Source of the DNA: an uncultured Porphyromonadaceae bacterium
Lineage (GTDB): Bacteria > Bacteroidota > Bacteroidia > Bacteroidales > Muribaculaceae
Assembly (NCBI GenBank): GCA_946553045.1
Contig: CAMNRO010000022.1
Span: 1 to 44,009, forward strand
Direction of reading: 5' to 3'
Length of the DNA stretch: 44,009 bases
Shown: positions 36,101-43,585 of the stretch, piece after piece
How the letters are laid out: every line of letters starts with the position of its first letter
How positions within the stretch are numbered: the stretch's first letter is position 1
Notes under the pieces: model-generated
Seen by the model: the letters and a program-made list of their open reading frames with translations, nothing else
The model's database searches: none
What the model was told of the DNA's origin: nothing
Translations under genes and position numbers: made by a program

Positions 36101-37050
36101 CGGCCGAACGCGAAGGCACCGGCATAGGCCTCTATCTGGTGAAGCAGTATGTGCACCTGCTCGGAGGCGAGATAGTCCTTGAAAGCGAACCGGGCCGGGG
36201 CACGACATTCCGCCTGAGTTTCCCGACAGACGAAAGCTCTGACGTGTCCGACACTTCCGACCAGTCCGACCCGGTGTCGGCTGCCGCCGACAAGCGCAAG
36301 CGAGTGCTCGTGGTGGACGACAACAAGCCAATTGCCGATTTCATTGCCTCGCTTCTGAGCGCCGACTACAATGTCGCTACGGCCTCAAACGGCAAAGCGG
36401 CCCTGGCGCGGGCAGCGTCGTTCCGACCCGACATAGTAATAGCCGATGAAATGATGCCCGTCATGACCGGACTCGAGATGAGCCGGAGCATGCGCCATAA
36501 TCCGGCGACGGCCTCTATACCGATACTACTGCTGACGGCAAAGGACGAGCCCGGCATGGAATGCGAGAGCATAGACAGCGGCGTGGACGCCTTCATGGCC
36601 AAGCCTTTCGAGGCTCCGGTACTCACGGCCAAGGTGCGTCAGCTCCTGGGCCGTGCCGAGCGTATGCGGCAGTCCGAACTGTTCGACCGCTCCACCCGGA
36701 CCGACAACGCGCCTGTCGAGGACTCCGTTCAGGAAAAACAGTTTGCGGCAGTGACCGACCTCATCGAGGCCGAACTGTCCAACCCCGACCTTAACGTCGA
36801 CTTTGTATGCCGCACTCTCGGAATGTCGTCGAAATCACTTTACCGCCTCATAAAGAAACTCGTAGGCGTATCTCCGGTCGACTATATCCGCCAGACACGC
36901 CTGCGCAAGGCAGCCATGCTCCTCGAGCAGGGCAAATTCTCGGTCAGCGAAGTGATGTATATGGTAGGGTTCAGTTCATCGAGCTATTTCAGCAAATGCT
37001 TCGCCGCGATGTTCGGCTGCACACCGGGCCAGTACGCCTCCCGCCGGTAG
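33178..37050 (+). CDS. hybrid two-component system sensor-regulator (HTCS) of the galactan PUL
   Basis: One-protein sensor and transcription activator of the Bacteroides HTCS type. From the chosen ATG (MKKYILILLSALCC, signal peptide) there are 1290 residues: periplasmic Reg_prop beta-propeller repeats (WIGSNNGLYLF, WAGTESGISI, WVGFYGGVTAY), a Y_Y_Y domain at about 670-745, a membrane helix at about 755-776, HisKA with His808 in SHELKTPLS, HATPase with N box NNLLSNAVKYSGD and GTGIGLYLV, a receiver with phospho-acceptor Asp1090 in VIADEMMP, and a C-terminal AraC HTH (about 1190-1288). Binding of a galactan oligosaccharide should activate the divergent operon. The longer frame starting at 33091 is rejected because it would precede the promoter and hide the signal peptide. 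Confidence 0.93.
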   Translation: MKKYILILLSALCCFINARAISGTSPAPVYWFNYGVDDSRKTVFDIFRDSGGRTWIGSNNGLYLFTGYDTYPCTFADGYELHAQIYAMVEADGRIYVGTNDGLYAVDTATLHIESVRWNDSPREIRSMAYHDGRLWLGALSGLYFYHPDSDSFEGPVEGLPHKAVYSLLPVPDGSIYIGTYNGFCRYTRAGGFETIPISIPALQPNLFVNTICRNSNNGVLYLGTESGLIRYTPSTGAASTVDICNGYSVKSLCIVPGKVLLAGTDNGLFIFSPDGSSRLMRHDSRSVSSIMSNVVWSLMADSEGNVWAGTESGISIADPDSPVQIYSIADLTGSGEGQDVSTILRDSHGNLWLGGSNGAIRIDSEGKADWYFAGTKADGLSHSRVREIYEDSKSGIWLATDGGINTYDRKSNSFSKHRLTDSTHRSMANWVYAILEEPADSTLWAAGYLGGIFIESLDHFRNEGQNHTADRLINSANGLPNDYIGNMVRDSRGNKWIFNFRDSAITRVDGSSGAIDRLALRSRTGSDPVALCTDADGRVWVGFYGGVTAYSPDGTPLDSLFRFPADSDMSVRTMAAVEADIWIATQNAVWSLDPAKGTMTMLPLPEKEYSVIYYDKETGKALLGAADVIVAAEPGRLMSEKRDERIDILRVLDRGNIVTTDTDADSGNLKIRLGSDNRDITIDIGTASFSPGEYLRFRWRLDDTDWHLLDDGDNKIRLTSLTPGKHTVEITVSGERRSPVRVDIEVSQPWYLTAWAICAYIIGAIAIASVLTIRSSRRHERKIEDLERRNALATVRHRLFFLSNISHELKTPLSMIIGPLSKLRTMPMPDNEKSDVETAYSNAMKLNTLIHQTVEIDRLEAAPDDMLIFSRIDVVDFCRGIFEAYRKSWPGRNFVFTAGESHIYVRTDAVKLESLINNLLSNAVKYSGDNASIGCSVHRSENGYDIDISDDGVGIPADEHQLVFQRLYRSPRTAAEREGTGIGLYLVKQYVHLLGGEIVLESEPGRGTTFRLSFPTDESSDVSDTSDQSDPVSAAADKRKRVLVVDDNKPIADFIASLLSADYNVATASNGKAALARAASFRPDIVIADEMMPVMTGLEMSRSMRHNPATASIPILLLTAKDEPGMECESIDSGVDAFMAKPFEAPVLTAKVRQLLGRAERMRQSELFDRSTRTDNAPVEDSVQEKQFAAVTDLIEAELSNPDLNVDFVCRTLGMSSKSLYRLIKKLVGVSPVDYIRQTRLRKAAMLLEQGKFSVSEVMYMVGFSSSSYFSKCFAAMFGCTPGQYASRR

Positions 37051-37054
37051 CCGG

Positions 37055-39280
37055 TCAGTCGTCGAACAGAGCCCGGCGTAGCTTATTGTATAAGAATGAG
37101 ATACCGAGAAGGAGTATGCCGAGTATTATGAAGACTATAATGCGGCCTACCGACGGCATATTCCATAAATCATATGAAACCAGCTTCACAAGCACTATGC
37201 CGAAGAAACAGAGACCTGTGAGACGGAGCGCCTTGTCGTGTCGCCGCAGTCCGAGGGCTACGGTTATTGCTCCGGCCACCGACAGCAGCACCGATATGGC
37301 GGCGCTGTTCAGCTTCTGAAGACTGCACAGCATGAGGATATTGAATACTGCGGCTATAGCTACAGCGGCGGCAGAGGCTATGAGCAGGATTGTAAACACA
37401 TTCTTGCCCCAGGCCCCGAAATACCCCTTGCGGTAACACTCGCGGCTCTGAATGACGATGGCAAAAGAATAGAACGCCATGCACACCCAGAACAGCACCG
37501 TGGCCGCCGTGCCCGTGTCGGCGCAGGGCAGACAGACGAAGGCTACACCCAGGCCCGAGAGCAATGGCTGAAGCCAGCCGGCATTTCCGCCCTTGTCGGT
37601 GAGTAGCGTCAAGACCAGCGTAGCGGCAAGATAGACAGCCACAGCCCCGCGGAGAGCTGATATAAAACCAAGCTGAGGCTCAATGATGAGGAATGTGCCG
37701 TAAACAAACGACACTATGCCCAGCCACAGCGCAGCGGTATAGACAATAGCATTGTCACGCGAATATGCCGTGCGATAGAACGACAGCGTCGCCGCAATTC
37801 CGGCAAGAGCGGCGCCGGTGAAGACATAGCTGAAGAAGGCACTCACCGGCGAATCGAACATTCGCAACTGATCAAGCGCTACGAAGAGAGCAACGACACT
37901 GGCAATGAAAAGTCCTTTGAAAATACGGCGTTCCGTGCGGCAGTACAGATAGTTCAGCGCAAAAGCATAGAAAGCGACAGCGGCTACCGATACGCACTGC
38001 GAGCGGAACTGCACCGGAAAAACAAGGCAACTGCTCACGGCTATAAGCAGCACCAGAATGTCCTGAGGCAGCGATGGCTGTTTCTTCATATAATATCTGT
38101 AGAAAACAAAACCGTCGGCAAGAGCCGCAATCAGAGGCACAAATCCATTGGCCCTGAAAGGCAGGCCGACGCCGTCCATAAGACTGAGACCGGCTGCAAC
38201 GTACACAAAATTATTGACAAACATGGCCCCGACAATAGCCCCGACATGTTTCTTCCCCTCAGGCGACAATCCGAGCATATTCGACAGCGGAAGCGAGTAT
38301 ATTATAAATATCAATGTGTCGAACACGAGAATCAGCGCATGCGATTCGCCCTCTCTGACCCAAACGGCTGCCAGTGCGGCTATAATCCAGCTGAGAACAC
38401 ACCCTATGAGAGGCAGTTCATACCACGACGGGCGGCGGAAAGACACAACAAATATCGCCGCGCTAAGAACGAGCACATAGCCCGTCAGCGCAACAGTGCT
38501 TCCGTCGGACCCCGCCGACAGGAATGGTGCGGCAAAAGCCGCCACAATGCCGACAGCGGCGAGCTCGCGGCGATTATACCACAGCGCCACGGCAATCTCG
38601 GCCAAGACAAGTGCAATAAGGATAACAAATGCTTCCAGTGAGGAGAAGATACCATAGAAATTATAAGCTACAGCAATCGTGACGAAGCAGACGGCAAAAC
38701 CGCCGCCGGCAAGAACCGACGAGAAAGAACGGTACTTGTCTTTCAGAAAATACGATACCGACCATAGTGCCACGCCTGCCACAAGGCCGAGCACAGTCCG
38801 GGCAACTTCTCCTATCCACGAATTATCGATGGCATACTTCACAAAGAAGCCTATGCCGAGCACCAGAACCGCTATGCCTATCTTGCTGAACAGATTGACT
38901 CCGATAAAGCGCTCCACATTGTCGCCAACGCGGGGCTCGGCCGACAACGGCGCCGATTCCGCGGCAACAGGCTCAGGCTCTACCACCGCCGCCGGGACAG
39001 CCTCCCGACAATCAGGCTCGGCGGCGCATTCCTCTTCAACCGAGACAAGCGGCTCTTCCGCGAGCAGAGGCTCGGGCGGAAGAATGGCATCGGCCGCGTC
39101 ATTTTCTTTTCCGCGCGATGCCGACAGACGCTCGATTTTTCGCTCAAGATATTCGATTTTCGCATTGACGTCGTCCACTCCGTCGCTTATATCGCGCAGA
39201 CGCTTGAAGAGCTTGCCGCTCCGAATGATGGCGAACACGAAATAGGCGGCTACAATGAGGAATATAAACACAGAGTCCAT
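37055..39280 (-). CDS. DUF2339 family polytopic membrane protein
   Basis: A 741-residue membrane protein of the DUF2339 family, function unknown. It starts with one membrane helix (about 2-20), a coiled segment (ISDGVDDVNAKIEYLERKIERL), an acidic Pro/Ala/Glu-rich stretch at about 60-115, then NVERFIGVNLFSKIGIAVLVLGIGFFVKYAID, the family hallmark, followed by some twenty hydrophobic helices to the end. Only 4 bp separate its stop from the converging HTCS stop, with no terminator between, so transcripts from the two genes would overlap. Confidence 0.88.
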   Translation of the reverse strand: MDSVFIFLIVAAYFVFAIIRSGKLFKRLRDISDGVDDVNAKIEYLERKIERLSASRGKENDAADAILPPEPLLAEEPLVSVEEECAAEPDCREAVPAAVVEPEPVAAESAPLSAEPRVGDNVERFIGVNLFSKIGIAVLVLGIGFFVKYAIDNSWIGEVARTVLGLVAGVALWSVSYFLKDKYRSFSSVLAGGGFAVCFVTIAVAYNFYGIFSSLEAFVILIALVLAEIAVALWYNRRELAAVGIVAAFAAPFLSAGSDGSTVALTGYVLVLSAAIFVVSFRRPSWYELPLIGCVLSWIIAALAAVWVREGESHALILVFDTLIFIIYSLPLSNMLGLSPEGKKHVGAIVGAMFVNNFVYVAAGLSLMDGVGLPFRANGFVPLIAALADGFVFYRYYMKKQPSLPQDILVLLIAVSSCLVFPVQFRSQCVSVAAVAFYAFALNYLYCRTERRIFKGLFIASVVALFVALDQLRMFDSPVSAFFSYVFTGAALAGIAATLSFYRTAYSRDNAIVYTAALWLGIVSFVYGTFLIIEPQLGFISALRGAVAVYLAATLVLTLLTDKGGNAGWLQPLLSGLGVAFVCLPCADTGTAATVLFWVCMAFYSFAIVIQSRECYRKGYFGAWGKNVFTILLIASAAAVAIAAVFNILMLCSLQKLNSAAISVLLSVAGAITVALGLRRHDKALRLTGLCFFGIVLVKLVSYDLWNMPSVGRIIVFIILGILLLGISFLYNKLRRALFDD

Positions 39281-39310
39281 AAGCGTGATGAAAATTCATA
39301 TATGCCAAAA

Positions 39311-39345
39311 GACCGCCCGGTCCGTTGATATCGGACCCGACGGTC
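39311..39345 (-). terminator. intrinsic terminator after the OmpH-like gene
   Basis: Nested stem with outer GACCG/CGGTC and inner GGTCCG/CGGACC around a TTGATAT loop. On the minus strand it is followed by TTTTGG. It lies 74 bp past the stop of the OmpH-like gene, in the otherwise featureless gap before the DUF2339 gene. Confidence 0.55.
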
Positions 39346-39418
39346 AATACTTTATCTTGCCATTAAGGATTTTGCCGGTTTTTCAAGCATCTAAGCTATC
39401 CGGCAGACCGGCTACCTT

Positions 39419-40009
39419 TTATTTCGCTGCGGTGTAGCGGGAGTTCAGAATCTCGATGATGTCGGAAGTGACATTGAGCGAGGGGTTGAAGTACACTCCC
39501 GATTCGCGCATGAGGATAGCGTCGTATCCAGCCTGAGCATTATAAGCGTTTACAGCGCTCATGATAGAGTCCTGAAGACGGGCCTGAGCCTGGGCTATGG
39601 TATTCTGAATCTGATTCTGCTGGTTGGTGAGCACGCGGGCGGCGTCGTTCTGCATTTTCTGCAGTTTCTCCACATCGGCCTGGAAAGAGGCTTCCGAGAG
39701 ATATACGTTGTTCTGGCGCTTCTGCTCGATATTGTTGCCGAAGTTCTGGATTTCCTGCTGCTTCGACTGCTCCTGACGCTGATAGTTGTTCATCAGACGC
39801 TGGCCTTCCTCGGCAATTTCGCGGGCAAGGCTATAGGCGCTCATGATTGAATCGGCGTCGATATAAGCTATCTTGAGACTTGCGCAGGCGGTGGAGTCGC
39901 CGGCGACGGGAGCGGCTGCCGGAGCTGCTTCCTGCTTAGAGCACGATGCTGCGGCTGCCACAAGAGCGCAAGCCATAAGTGTCTTTACTGTAAGAGACAG
40001 TTTTTTCAT
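39419..40009 (-). CDS. OmpH/Skp family lipoprotein
   Basis: A 196-residue predicted lipoprotein (AAAASCSKQ, Cys23) with an Ala/Pro-rich linker to about residue 42, the OmpH opening SLKIAYIDADSIMSAYSLAREI, a long Gln/Asn-rich coiled coil (about 65-150) and the closing segment YDAILMRESGVYFNPSLNVTSDIIEILN. Skp-type proteins are periplasmic chaperones for outer-membrane proteins; a lipid anchor is a known variation in Bacteroidota. It lies 24 bp after the small membrane protein gene and is probably cotranscribed. Confidence 0.9.
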   Translation of the reverse strand: MKKLSLTVKTLMACALVAAAASCSKQEAAPAAAPVAGDSTACASLKIAYIDADSIMSAYSLAREIAEEGQRLMNNYQRQEQSKQQEIQNFGNNIEQKRQNNVYLSEASFQADVEKLQKMQNDAARVLTNQQNQIQNTIAQAQARLQDSIMSAVNAYNAQAGYDAILMRESGVYFNPSLNVTSDIIEILNSRYTAAK

Positions 40010-40033
40010 TATATCTATAATATGTGATTTTGA

Positions 40034-40204
40034 TTATTTCAAGTTTCGCTCGTCAGTAGCGCAGCCGATGCCTTTGCGCCGTAAATGAGGCGAGGCGCCT
40101 GCATGACCCGAGGGGAAACGTGCACCCTTGATAAAAAGCACTTTCACACCAAGAAGGACAATGCAGACCAAAAGCAGTATTATTGTCAGTACGACTGTTT
40201 TCAT
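40034..40204 (-). CDS. 56-residue single-pass membrane protein
   Basis: From the ATG of MKTVVLTIILLLVCIVLLGVKVLF the protein has one N-terminal membrane helix (about 2-24), then a short basic tail containing FPSGHAGASPHLRRKGIGCATDERN. Similar short proteins with a KGGxFPxxHxGxNxALRxxGIxC tail occur in Bacteroidales genomes next to OmpH-like genes, as far as I recall; function unknown. The conserved His, Gly and Cys tail pattern argues for a real gene. The longer frame starts nine codons earlier, upstream or inside the -7 box. Confidence 0.7.
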   Translation of the reverse strand: MKTVVLTIILLLVCIVLLGVKVLFIKGARFPSGHAGASPHLRRKGIGCATDERNLK

Positions 40205-40228
40205 GGCCCATTTGGCTGATTGACTCTG

Positions 40229-40236
40229 CAAATATA
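40229..40236 (-). promoter_or_regulatory. -7 element (TATATTTG) for the small membrane protein and OmpH-like gene
   Basis: A TAnnTTTG match on the minus strand 24 bases before the chosen start codon. No convincing -33 box at 19-21 bp. Confidence 0.4.
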
Positions 40237-40374
40237 GCTAAAATGACGGTTTTTTTTCGGTGTACGGATTTTATTTTGTAATTTAGGGGCATGAATAGAT
40301 TGTTTTTTAACATTCTTTCTCATACCGAAATCTTTATTAGAACTTTTACCCCTCTCAAACTATAGAAAACTACC

Positions 40375-41835
40375 ATGACGATCAAAGACCTCAAACCGGC
40401 TCTGGTATTCTCGATTTTCGATGAAATCAACCATGTGCCCCGCCCCTCCAAGAAAGAAGAAAAAATACGCGAATATCTGCTTGACTTCGCGGCACGTCAT
40501 AACATCGCCGTGCGTACCGATGCAATCGGAAACGTAGTGATGACCAAGCCGGCAACTCCCGGCAAGGAGAACGCACCCACAGTAGTGCTCCAGTCGCACA
40601 TGGACATGGTGTGCGAATCGAACGATAAGAATTTCGACTTCAACACCCAGCCTATCCGCACTATCATAGACGGCGAATGGCTGCGTGCCGACGGCACAAC
40701 TCTCGGCGCCGACAACGGTATCGGCATGGCCGCATCGCTGGCCGTGATGGTCGACAAAGACCTCGTTCACGGTCCCGTAGAAGCACTCTTCACCGTAGAT
40801 GAGGAAACCGGCCTTACCGGCGCCAACAACCTCGGCGAGGGAATGCTCACCGGCTCTATCCTGCTCAACCTCGACTCCGAGGACGACGCCGAAATCTTCG
40901 TAGGCTGCGCCGGAGGTGTCGACACCACATGTCTTTTCACATACAAGCGCTCTTTCGCGCCCACCGATTTCCACTATTTCCGCTTCGACATCTCGGGCGG
41001 CCTCGGCGGACACTCGGGCGGCGACATACATCTGGGCCGCGCCAACGCCAACAAGCTTCTGGCACGCTTCCTCTATAAACTCAGCCTCGAGCACGAACTT
41101 TCGCTCGTAGAAATCGACGGCGGCAACCTCCGCAACGCCATTCCCCGCGCCGCACATGCCGTATTCGGCATTCACGCCGCAAGCAAGGAAAACGTACGCG
41201 TAGCTTTCAACACATTCGTGGCTGAAATCGAAAATGAATACGCAGGCCTCGAAGACGGTCTCAAATTCGACCTCGAAACCACCGACAAACCCGAATACGC
41301 CGTAGACTCCGATACAACAACTGCGCTCATCGAAGCTCTCTACTGCGCTCCTCACGGTGTTATCTCCATGAGCCGCGACCTCGAAGGCCTCGTAGAGACC
41401 TCCACCAACCTCGCTTCGGTAAAAATGCAGCCCGACAACAAGATTCTAGTCACCACATCGCAGCGCTCGTCGGTTGAATCGCGCAAGTGGGATATCGCCC
41501 GCCAGGTTGAAGCCCTCTTCCGTCTGGCCGGAGCAGAAGTGACACACGGCGACGGCTATCCCGGCTGGGCTCCCAACATGAACTCGCCCATCATGCACAT
41601 CGCATCTGAGGCATACGAGGAACTGTATGGCATCAAACCCGCCATCAAGGCTATCCACGCCGGTCTCGAGTGCGGCCTCTTCCTCCAGAAATATCCGCAC
41701 CTCGACATGGTATCGTTCGGCCCGACACTGCGCGACGTACACTCGCCCTCCGAGAGAATGCATATCCCTGCCGTAGAACGCTTCTGGGGCCAGCTTACCC
41801 GCACTCTCGAAAAAGTAGCCGACCTGAAAGCCTGA
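40375..41835 (+). CDS. pepD: aminoacyl-histidine dipeptidase (Xaa-His dipeptidase)
   Basis: Cytosolic metallopeptidase of family M20 that cleaves unspecific dipeptides including those with C-terminal histidine. Metal-site motifs: SHMDMV (His75, Asp77), the TTLGADNGIGMA block with a bridging Asp, VDEETGLTGA (catalytic and metal Glu pair) and LNLDSEDDAEIFVGCAGG. The lid domain carries GGLGGHSGGDIHLGRANANKLL; the C-terminal HAGLECGLF and FGPTLRDVHSPSERM complete the site. The 486-residue length is normal. It is followed after 7 bp by the muramidase gene. Confidence 0.96.
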   Translation: MTIKDLKPALVFSIFDEINHVPRPSKKEEKIREYLLDFAARHNIAVRTDAIGNVVMTKPATPGKENAPTVVLQSHMDMVCESNDKNFDFNTQPIRTIIDGEWLRADGTTLGADNGIGMAASLAVMVDKDLVHGPVEALFTVDEETGLTGANNLGEGMLTGSILLNLDSEDDAEIFVGCAGGVDTTCLFTYKRSFAPTDFHYFRFDISGGLGGHSGGDIHLGRANANKLLARFLYKLSLEHELSLVEIDGGNLRNAIPRAAHAVFGIHAASKENVRVAFNTFVAEIENEYAGLEDGLKFDLETTDKPEYAVDSDTTTALIEALYCAPHGVISMSRDLEGLVETSTNLASVKMQPDNKILVTTSQRSSVESRKWDIARQVEALFRLAGAEVTHGDGYPGWAPNMNSPIMHIASEAYEELYGIKPAIKAIHAGLECGLFLQKYPHLDMVSFGPTLRDVHSPSERMHIPAVERFWGQLTRTLEKVADLKA

Positions 41836-41842
41836 CGCGCCT

Positions 41843-42643
41843 ATGCGCAAGGCCGCAATATATCGCATTTCAGCCGCAGCAGCCCTCTTCGCGTGGGCTG
41901 TCTGCGGCTTATTTGCCGATGAGCCGGTCCATCACGGATTTGCCATCGAACTCCAGGAAGTGCTCACCGACTCGCTCGACCGTGAAATAATGATTTTCAA
42001 CGGCGACACTATCCATACATCTTTTCTGCCCGAACCACCCGAGATTCCACACTACGGCCCACTCACAGAAACAGACTATCGAGAAATCGCCAAAGAACTT
42101 GACGTGGAACCGGCCGCAATACACGCCGTCGTAGAAATAGAGACAGGCAAGACACGCCACGGATTCTATGCCGACGGCTACCCGATAATAAACTTCGACC
42201 TACCGGTATTCCGCCGCGCCGCCGCACGCCGGGGCATAAACCTGTCGAAGTACACATCTACACATCCTACCGTATTCTCGGCCCCCAACATACGCAAATA
42301 CGGCTCGCAGCAACGCGCTCAGCAGGCGCGTCTCGACGCCGCCATGACAATCGACAGCATCGCTGCCATCGAAAGCACGTTCTGGGGCATGTTCCAGATA
42401 GGAGGATTCAACTGGAAACTATGCGGCGCCGAATCGCGCGCCGACTTCGTGCGACGCATGCAGCGCTCCGAATACGACCAGCTGCGCCTCTTCGCCAACT
42501 ATATGCGCAACACAGGGCTTGTGCAACACCTCAAAACAAAAAACTGGGCCGCTTTCGCCAAAATCTACAACGGCCCCTCATACGCCTCTCGCGGCTACCA
42601 CACCCGCATGGCCGCCGCCTACCGCCGCTTCTCCGGAAATTAG
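41843..42643 (+). CDS. exported N-acetylmuramidase-domain protein
   Basis: A 266-residue protein with a signal peptide-like start (about 1-25) and a C-terminal N-acetylmuramidase domain (DUF3380 type, PF11860 family): IAKELDVEPAAIHAVVEIETGKTRHGF with the catalytic Glu at 98 or 100, PIINFDLPVFRRA, SKYTSTHPTVFSAPN, STFWGMFQIGGFNWKLCG and NTGLVQHLKTKNWAAFAKIYNGPSY. This domain is best known from phage endolysins, but here it is exported by a signal peptide and sits 7 bp behind pepD with no phage genes near, so a wall-remodelling role in the host is likelier. Its TAG stop begins a run of heptamer-like words. Confidence 0.85.
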   Translation: MRKAAIYRISAAAALFAWAVCGLFADEPVHHGFAIELQEVLTDSLDREIMIFNGDTIHTSFLPEPPEIPHYGPLTETDYREIAKELDVEPAAIHAVVEIETGKTRHGFYADGYPIINFDLPVFRRAAARRGINLSKYTSTHPTVFSAPNIRKYGSQQRAQQARLDAAMTIDSIAAIESTFWGMFQIGGFNWKLCGAESRADFVRRMQRSEYDQLRLFANYMRNTGLVQHLKTKNWAAFAKIYNGPSYASRGYHTRMAAAYRRFSGN

Positions 42644-42831
42644 GTTTTAGGGGCGAGGTACGAGTTCCCAATCTCCTATCAGCCCATCAGCTTAATAACA
42701 TAACCTCCCAACCTCCTAACAGCATAACCTCCTAACCACCCAACCTCCTAACAGCCTACCAGCCCATCAGCTTAATAACATAACCTCCTAATCTCCTATC
42801 AGCCTAACAGCCTAATTGCTTAGCCGCCTAA
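42638..42831. repeat. octanucleotide array of 20 words between converging genes
   Basis: From 42672 to 42831 there are twenty 8-bp words in unbroken register, consensus near C(A/C)(G/T)CCTAA. Within it a four-word (32-bp) block at 42680-42711 recurs at 42760-42791 with one mismatch. Left of it, four 7-bp words ending in AGG or GAG start at the muramidase stop codon (42638-42665). The final word CCGCCTAA contains the tcdA stop. Confidence 0.92.
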
Positions 42832-43553
42832 TCACAGTATTCCTGTTCGACGACAAGGGAAGCGAGGGTCAGGCCGAAGATGGCCGTTGTGTGCATGAAA
42901 GTGCCGTTGACACCGGCCGGTCCTTCGGCACGATGCGGAAGAGTCTCGGGGCTATATACACATTTGAATTTCCGACGCGGGAATATTCCTGCCTTACGGA
43001 AGCGCGTGCGCAGGGCACGTGCCAGCGGACACCCTTCGGCCGTCCAGAACTCTGCCGTGCGTATCATTCCGGGGTGAAGCTTGCGGGCAGCACCCATCGA
43101 TGAGAAAAAAGCTCGGCGAGGCGCCGTTGCCGGGTCGGTGCAACGCAATATAAGGTCGGCCTTGTCGGCAAGCGAATCGATGGCATCTATCACATAGTCA
43201 TACTCCTCGATACCGAAACCGGCGGCTGTCTCAGGCGTGTACCTCGCTTGAAGCGCCTCGACATGCGCCAGAGGATTGATACTGAGAATATGACGTGCGA
43301 GGACCTCGGTCTTTGGCATTCCGACCGTATCGACACTTGCGGGCAGCTGGCGGTTTATATTGCTTGCCGCAACGGTATCGGAATCCACCATCGTTATATG
43401 TCCGATTCCGGTACGGGCAAGAGCCTCAACACACCACGAGCCGACACCACCGACACCGAATACCAGCACCCGTGTATCTGCCAACCTTTCCATCATGGCA
43501 TCGCCTGCCACAAGACGTGTCCTGCTAAAATTCTCAAATATATCGTAATCCAT
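42828..43553 (-). CDS. tcdA: tRNA threonylcarbamoyladenosine dehydratase
   Basis: E1-like, ATP-dependent enzyme (TcdA/YgdL) that dehydrates t6A at tRNA position 37 to cyclic t6A. The ThiF-type fold is clear: FSRTRLVAGDAMMERL, the nucleotide loop VFGVGGVGSWCVEALARTGIG, DSDTVAASNINRQ (Mg-ATP site), GMPKTEV, and YDYVIDAIDSLADKADLI. The 241-residue length matches. Its last codons and TAG stop lie in the octamer array. Confidence 0.93.
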   Translation of the reverse strand: MDYDIFENFSRTRLVAGDAMMERLADTRVLVFGVGGVGSWCVEALARTGIGHITMVDSDTVAASNINRQLPASVDTVGMPKTEVLARHILSINPLAHVEALQARYTPETAAGFGIEEYDYVIDAIDSLADKADLILRCTDPATAPRRAFFSSMGAARKLHPGMIRTAEFWTAEGCPLARALRTRFRKAGIFPRRKFKCVYSPETLPHRAEGPAGVNGTFMHTTAIFGLTLASLVVEQEYCD

Positions 43554-43585
43554 ATAAAAAGTTTCAATTTTTAATATTATATTTG

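Noticed and set aside
39281..39418. Small gene between DUF2339 and the OmpH-like gene
   Set aside because: Frames here are short and the sequence is accounted for by a terminator hairpin; no start with supporting context was found.
41843..42643. Prophage remnant around the muramidase gene
   Set aside because: No integrase, holin, capsid or tail gene is found on either side; neighbours are pepD and tcdA.
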